From assembly GCA_900555985.1 (NCBI GenBank), contig USNF01000013.1, forward strand, positions 1 through 25,531: DNA of 25,531 nt. The letters are read 5' to 3'. Source of the stretch: an uncultured Gemella sp. Its GTDB lineage: Bacteria; Bacillota; Bacilli; Staphylococcales; Gemellaceae. Position 1 is the first letter of the stretch, and each line of letters opens with the position of its first letter. The notes beneath the pieces are model-generated. The model ran no database searches, was not told the DNA's origin, and saw nothing but the letters and a program-made list of their open reading frames with translations. Position numbers and translations under genes: made by a program. Positions 22,292 through 25,531 of this stretch are shown here, one piece after another.

Positions 22292-23591
22292 ATTTTTCTT
22301 TCCAAACTTCTAACGTTCTGATTTGATGTTCTTCAACTTTTCTAACTACAAAAGTTAATTTATCAATTGAATATACAGCACCAACTTTAGCTTCATATTT
22401 TTGCATATAAACATATGCTCCTATTGTATCAACCTCTTCATGTGGTAAGTGTACATTAAATAAAGCATTTACGTCTTGGATAGGCACCCAACCATCTACT
22501 AAGTAGTGACCATTTTTTAGTTTTTTAACTAAGCTTTGTTCATCTTCGTCAAATTCATCACGAATTTCCCCAGTTAATTCTTCTACTATATCTTCAAGTG
22601 TTACAACTCCACTCGTTCCACCATACTCATCTGTAATAACAATCATATGTTCACGATTTTGTTTAATAGTAGCTAGCACTTGTGATATTGGAGTATGTTC
22701 AAAAACTTTTATAGCCGGAGTAATGTATTCCTCTAAATCTTCTGTAGATTCTATTTTTTTATCAGTAAATAATAATTTTTTTACATTAAGTATCCCTATT
22801 ATTTGGTCTTTATCCCCATTTTCAATTACTGGATAACGCGTATATTCTTCTTGTTTCATTTGTCTCATTATTATTCCTAATGAGTCGCTTAGATCAATAG
22901 CTTCCACTTCCGTTCTTGGAGTCATAATTTCTTTTGCTATCTTATTATCAAATTCAAAAACTCTTTCTACATAGCGATATTCTATATCATTAATTTGCCC
23001 GTGAGCTCGTGATAATTTCATAATTGTTCTAAGTTCTTGTTCACTATGAATATCATCATGCTCTGAAGCAGGTTCAAATCCAAATAATTTTGCAATTACA
23101 TTAGCTAATGAATTTAATACCCAAACTAGTGGACGCATTATTTTATCAAACCAATACATTGGCCAAGCAACTTTAAAACAAGTTTTTTCTGCAGATTGAA
23201 TCGCTATTGTTTTAGGTACTAATTCACCTAATACAACATGAAGCAATGTCATAAAGCCAAATGAAACAACTAATGAGATAGTATGAGTCAATGTCTCATT
23301 TAGTTTAAATACTTCAAATATAGGATTAAATAATGCATGGAATGTTGATTCACCTAACCATCCTAATCCTAAAGACACTATAGTAATCCCTAATTGTGTA
23401 GCTGATAAATAATGATCCAATTGATCGACCATTTTCAAGAGTATTTTAGCAGTTTTATTTCCATCTTCAGCTATTTCTTTAATTCTTGTGGGTCGTAATT
23501 TTACTAATGCAAATTCAAACATTACAAATACTGCTGATGCTGCTAATAATAATAATATTACTAAAATTTTAATTAAGATACTGAGATCCAT
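22290..23591 (-). CDS. CNNM/CorC (HlyC) family membrane protein with CBS pair
   Basis: A 433-residue protein. The CNNM transmembrane domain comes first (about residues 1-195, opening with a helix at 5-28 and containing LGLGWLGESTFHALF). A CBS pair follows (about 215-335, with EIMTPRTEVEAIDLSDS and ITDEYGGTSGVVTLEDIVEELTGEI). The CorC_HlyC domain is last (about 350-430). This hemolysin-named family is now linked to Mg2+ (and in some cases Na+ or Co2+) transport, with the CBS domains binding ATP. The old hemolysin label should not be read as toxin activity. No good ribosome-binding site is seen: the nearest AGAGG is about 15 nt from the ATG, so translation may be weak or the start different. 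Confidence 0.9.
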   Translation of the reverse strand: MDLSILIKILVILLLLAASAVFVMFEFALVKLRPTRIKEIAEDGNKTAKILLKMVDQLDHYLSATQLGITIVSLGLGWLGESTFHALFNPIFEVFKLNETLTHTISLVVSFGFMTLLHVVLGELVPKTIAIQSAEKTCFKVAWPMYWFDKIMRPLVWVLNSLANVIAKLFGFEPASEHDDIHSEQELRTIMKLSRAHGQINDIEYRYVERVFEFDNKIAKEIMTPRTEVEAIDLSDSLGIIMRQMKQEEYTRYPVIENGDKDQIIGILNVKKLLFTDKKIESTEDLEEYITPAIKVFEHTPISQVLATIKQNREHMIVITDEYGGTSGVVTLEDIVEELTGEIRDEFDEDEQSLVKKLKNGHYLVDGWVPIQDVNALFNVHLPHEEVDTIGAYVYMQKYEAKVGAVYSIDKLTFVVRKVEEHQIRTLEVWKEK

Positions 23592-23633
23592 ATGGTTTAA
23601 TTTAACCTCTTTCTTTTATGTATTAATTAAATA

Positions 23634-23662
23634 ATTTTACTATATTTTTGCTTTTTTTTCAA
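23634..23662 (-). promoter_or_regulatory. Promoter for the CNNM/CorC-type gene
   Basis: TTGAAA (23657-23662) and TAAAAT (23634-23639) with a 17-bp spacer on the minus strand, located between the atp terminator and the start codon. Confidence 0.7.
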
Positions 23663-23670
23663 ATATTATG

Positions 23671-23719
23671 AAAGTAAATAAAAGATATACATTAAATTTT
23701 ATCTAATGTATATCTTTTA
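23671..23719 (-). terminator. Terminator of the atp operon
   Basis: A perfect 16-bp stem (23704-23719 with 23679-23694; TAAAAGATATACATTA and its complement) with a 9-nt loop. It sits directly after atpC. The stem is AT-rich and the trailing sequence is TTTACTTTC. Confidence 0.85.
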
Positions 23720-23722
23720 CAA

Positions 23723-24127
23723 TTATCTATCTGCAACTTTTATACGAGTAAGAGCTTTAGCTAGTGCAAGTTGAGCACGGCGAACATCTAATCCTTCTTT
23801 ATTTTCAGAAATTCTTCTCTCTGCTCTTTCTTTAGCACGTTTAGCACGCTCTACATCTATATCTTTATCCAACTCAGCTGTTTGGACAATTACAGTAATT
23901 TTATCTTTATGTGTTTCTACGAAACCTTCGCTTACCGCTAATATTTCTTCTTTCCCATCAGGAAAAACCACTTTTAATGGACCAATTTTTAATGAAGCAA
24001 CCATAGGAACATGGTTAGCCATTATCCCTATTTGTCCACTAGTAGTCCCTAATACAACCATAGAAGCTTCCTCAGCTCTGTAAGCTTCTCCATTAGGAGT
24101 AACAATACTTACATTTAAAGTATTCAT
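23723..24127 (-). CDS. atpC: ATP synthase epsilon subunit
   Basis: A 134-residue epsilon subunit of F-type ATP synthase, part of the rotor stalk and a regulator of ATP hydrolysis. The N-terminal beta-sandwich shows LNVSIVTPNGEAYRAEEASMVVL, GQIGIMANHVPMVASLKIG and a VSEGFVE strand. The C-terminal helical hairpin spans about 90-134. AGGAGG precedes the ATG by about 7 nt. It follows atpD by 19 bp, as the last gene of the atp operon. Confidence 0.97.
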   Translation of the reverse strand: MNTLNVSIVTPNGEAYRAEEASMVVLGTTSGQIGIMANHVPMVASLKIGPLKVVFPDGKEEILAVSEGFVETHKDKITVIVQTAELDKDIDVERAKRAKERAERRISENKEGLDVRRAQLALAKALTRIKVADR

Positions 24128-24146
24128 TTATTTACCTCCTGTTGTA

Positions 24147-25531
24147 TTATACTTCTACTCCTAGTTTACGAGCTTTTTCTAATACATCTTCAATTCCACC
24201 TACAAGACGGAAGCAGTCTTCAGGGATATTGTCATATTTACCATCTAAGATACCTTTAAATGCTTGAACTGATTCAGAAACCGGAACATATGATCCTGGT
24301 TGTCCTGTAAATTGTTCAGCAACGTGGAAGTTTTGTGATAAGAAGAATTGAACACGACGTGCTCTATCAACTGTTTTCTTATCTTCATCACTTAACTCGT
24401 CCATACCTAAGATAGCGATAATATCTTGTAATTCACGATATTTTTGAAGAGTTCTTTGAATTCTAGTCGCAACTTGATAGTGTTCTTCTCCTACGATTTC
24501 AGGAGCTAATGCTCTTGATGTAGAAGCTAGTGGGTCAACAGCTGGATAAATACCCATCTCTGTTAACGCACGTTCAAGGTTAGTTGTAGCATCTAAGTGA
24601 GCGAATGTAGTAGCTGGCGCTGGGTCAGTATAGTCATCGGCAGGTACATAAATCGCTTGAATAGATGTAACAGATCCTTTTTTAGTTGATGTGATACGTT
24701 CTTGTAAACGACCCATTTCTGTAGCAAGTGTTGGTTGATAACCAACGGCTGATGGCATACGTCCTAATAACGCTGAAACCTCAGATCCTGCTTGTGTAAA
24801 ACGGAAGATATTATCAATGAATAAAAGAACGTCTTGTCCTTCTTCATCACGGAAGTATTCAGCCATTGTTAATCCTGTTAATGCTACACGCATACGTGCA
24901 CCAGGTGGTTCATTCATTTGTCCGAAAACCATGGCAGTTTTATTAATAACTCCTGAATCTTTCATTTCATAGTATAAGTCATTACCTTCACGAGTACGCT
25001 CTCCTACTCCAGTGAATACTGAAAGTCCACCGTGTTGTTGAGCAACGTTATTGATAAGTTCTTGAATAAGAACTGTTTTACCAACTCCGGCACCACCGAA
25101 TAATCCGATTTTACCACCTTTAATATATGGAGCAAGTAAGTCAATAACTTTAATACCTGTTTCTAATACTTCTACATGTGTAGATAACTGTTCAAATGTT
25201 GGAGCTTCTTTATGGATTGACTCTTTTTGCACTTCTGCACTTGGTTCTTCACCATGGTCAACAGCTTCTCCTAACACGTTAAATACACGACCTAATGTAT
25301 AATTTCCTACAGGAACAGAAATTGGAGCTCCTGTATCTACTACTTCAGCTCCTCTATTTAATCCATCAGTAGATGACATTGCAATTGTTCTTACAACGTT
25401 ATCACCAATTTCTAAAGAAACTTCAAGTACTAATTTTTCTTTTTTTCCATCGCCTCTATCTACAAATACTTCTAACGCATTTAATAGATTAGGCATATGC
25501 CCTGATTCGAATTTTACGTCTACTACAGGTC
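24147..25531 (-). CDS. atpD: ATP synthase beta subunit, N-terminus cut by the window edge
   Basis: The catalytic beta subunit of F1. The P-loop GGAGVGKT, the GERTREGNDLYYEM stretch, DVLLFIDNIFRFTQAGSEVSALLGRMPS and the arginine-containing region ATTNLERALTEMGIYPAVDPLAS are all present. The ATG at 25496 is internal. The frame stays open to the right edge and encodes PVVDVKFESGH before MPNLLNALEV, the normal N-terminal strand of AtpD, so only about the first 8-10 residues are missing. It is followed by atpC, giving the usual atpD-atpC end of the operon. Confidence 0.97.
   Translation of the reverse strand, partial: PVVDVKFESGHMPNLLNALEVFVDRGDGKKEKLVLEVSLEIGDNVVRTIAMSSTDGLNRGAEVVDTGAPISVPVGNYTLGRVFNVLGEAVDHGEEPSAEVQKESIHKEAPTFEQLSTHVEVLETGIKVIDLLAPYIKGGKIGLFGGAGVGKTVLIQELINNVAQQHGGLSVFTGVGERTREGNDLYYEMKDSGVINKTAMVFGQMNEPPGARMRVALTGLTMAEYFRDEEGQDVLLFIDNIFRFTQAGSEVSALLGRMPSAVGYQPTLATEMGRLQERITSTKKGSVTSIQAIYVPADDYTDPAPATTFAHLDATTNLERALTEMGIYPAVDPLASTSRALAPEIVGEEHYQVATRIQRTLQKYRELQDIIAILGMDELSDEDKKTVDRARRVQFFLSQNFHVAEQFTGQPGSYVPVSESVQAFKGILDGKYDNIPEDCFRLVGGIEDVLEKARKLGVEV

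Noticed and set aside
22290..23591. Hemolysin reading of the CNNM/CorC protein
   Set aside because: The name is historical. The domains (CNNM, CBS pair, CorC) point to cation transport, and nothing shows toxin activity.
24147..25496. atpD starting at the ATG at 25496
   Set aside because: The frame continues upstream to the edge and encodes the usual AtpD N-terminal strand, so this ATG is internal.

Overview
The window is strongly AT-rich Firmicute DNA with canonical AGGAGG-type ribosome-binding sites and sigma-A promoters. The features that narrow it down are a YSIRK-type LPXTG surface protein with a GbpC/antigen I/II-like domain, a Met T-box, PurR, RNase J2, RbgA and an F-type ATPase. Together they suggest a chromosomal segment of an oral or mucosal low-GC Gram-positive. 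Gemella is my best guess; this is inference from protein flavour and was not tested by any search. I see no phage, insertion-sequence gene, CRISPR array, rRNA or tRNA.

Nearly everything is on the minus strand, so the order below follows transcription from high to low coordinates. atpD (running off the right edge) and atpC end the ATP synthase operon at a terminator. A CNNM/CorC-type membrane protein gene follows. Next is purR-glmU, with a PurBox upstream of purR, and then ytoI-nrnA from its own promoter. metNI follows behind a complete T-box leader, but no metQ is linked to it. Then come rbgA-rnhB-rnjB, tightly overlapped. The RNase J2-like protein has lost almost all metal ligands and carries a Lys/Asn-rich N-terminal tail. 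A short interval with a 53-bp palindrome separates rnjB from dinB-trmK and a split ThrE-type exporter pair.

From 8.1 kb leftwards there is a small glutaredoxin-like gene. It converges with the only plus-strand gene, a 788-residue cell-wall-anchored adhesin (5439-7805). Left of the adhesin, a PAP2 phosphatase gene is translationally coupled to a GT28 diacylglycerol glycosyltransferase-like gene. That pair may act in glycolipid or undecaprenyl/lipoteichoic-acid-related envelope metabolism. A gene-free stretch of about 480 bp follows, with several hairpins and a Fur-like box. After it comes an operon of a membrane-anchored metallo-beta-lactamase-fold hydrolase, a pentapeptide-repeat protein and truA. 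The window ends with the promoter, structured leader and first codons of rplU (L21).

Most of the window is ordinary housekeeping sequence. The parts most worth a second look are the catalytically degenerate RNase J, the adhesin, the T-box-controlled metNI without metQ, and the structured intergenic regions at 2.9-3.3 kb and 11.4-11.5 kb.
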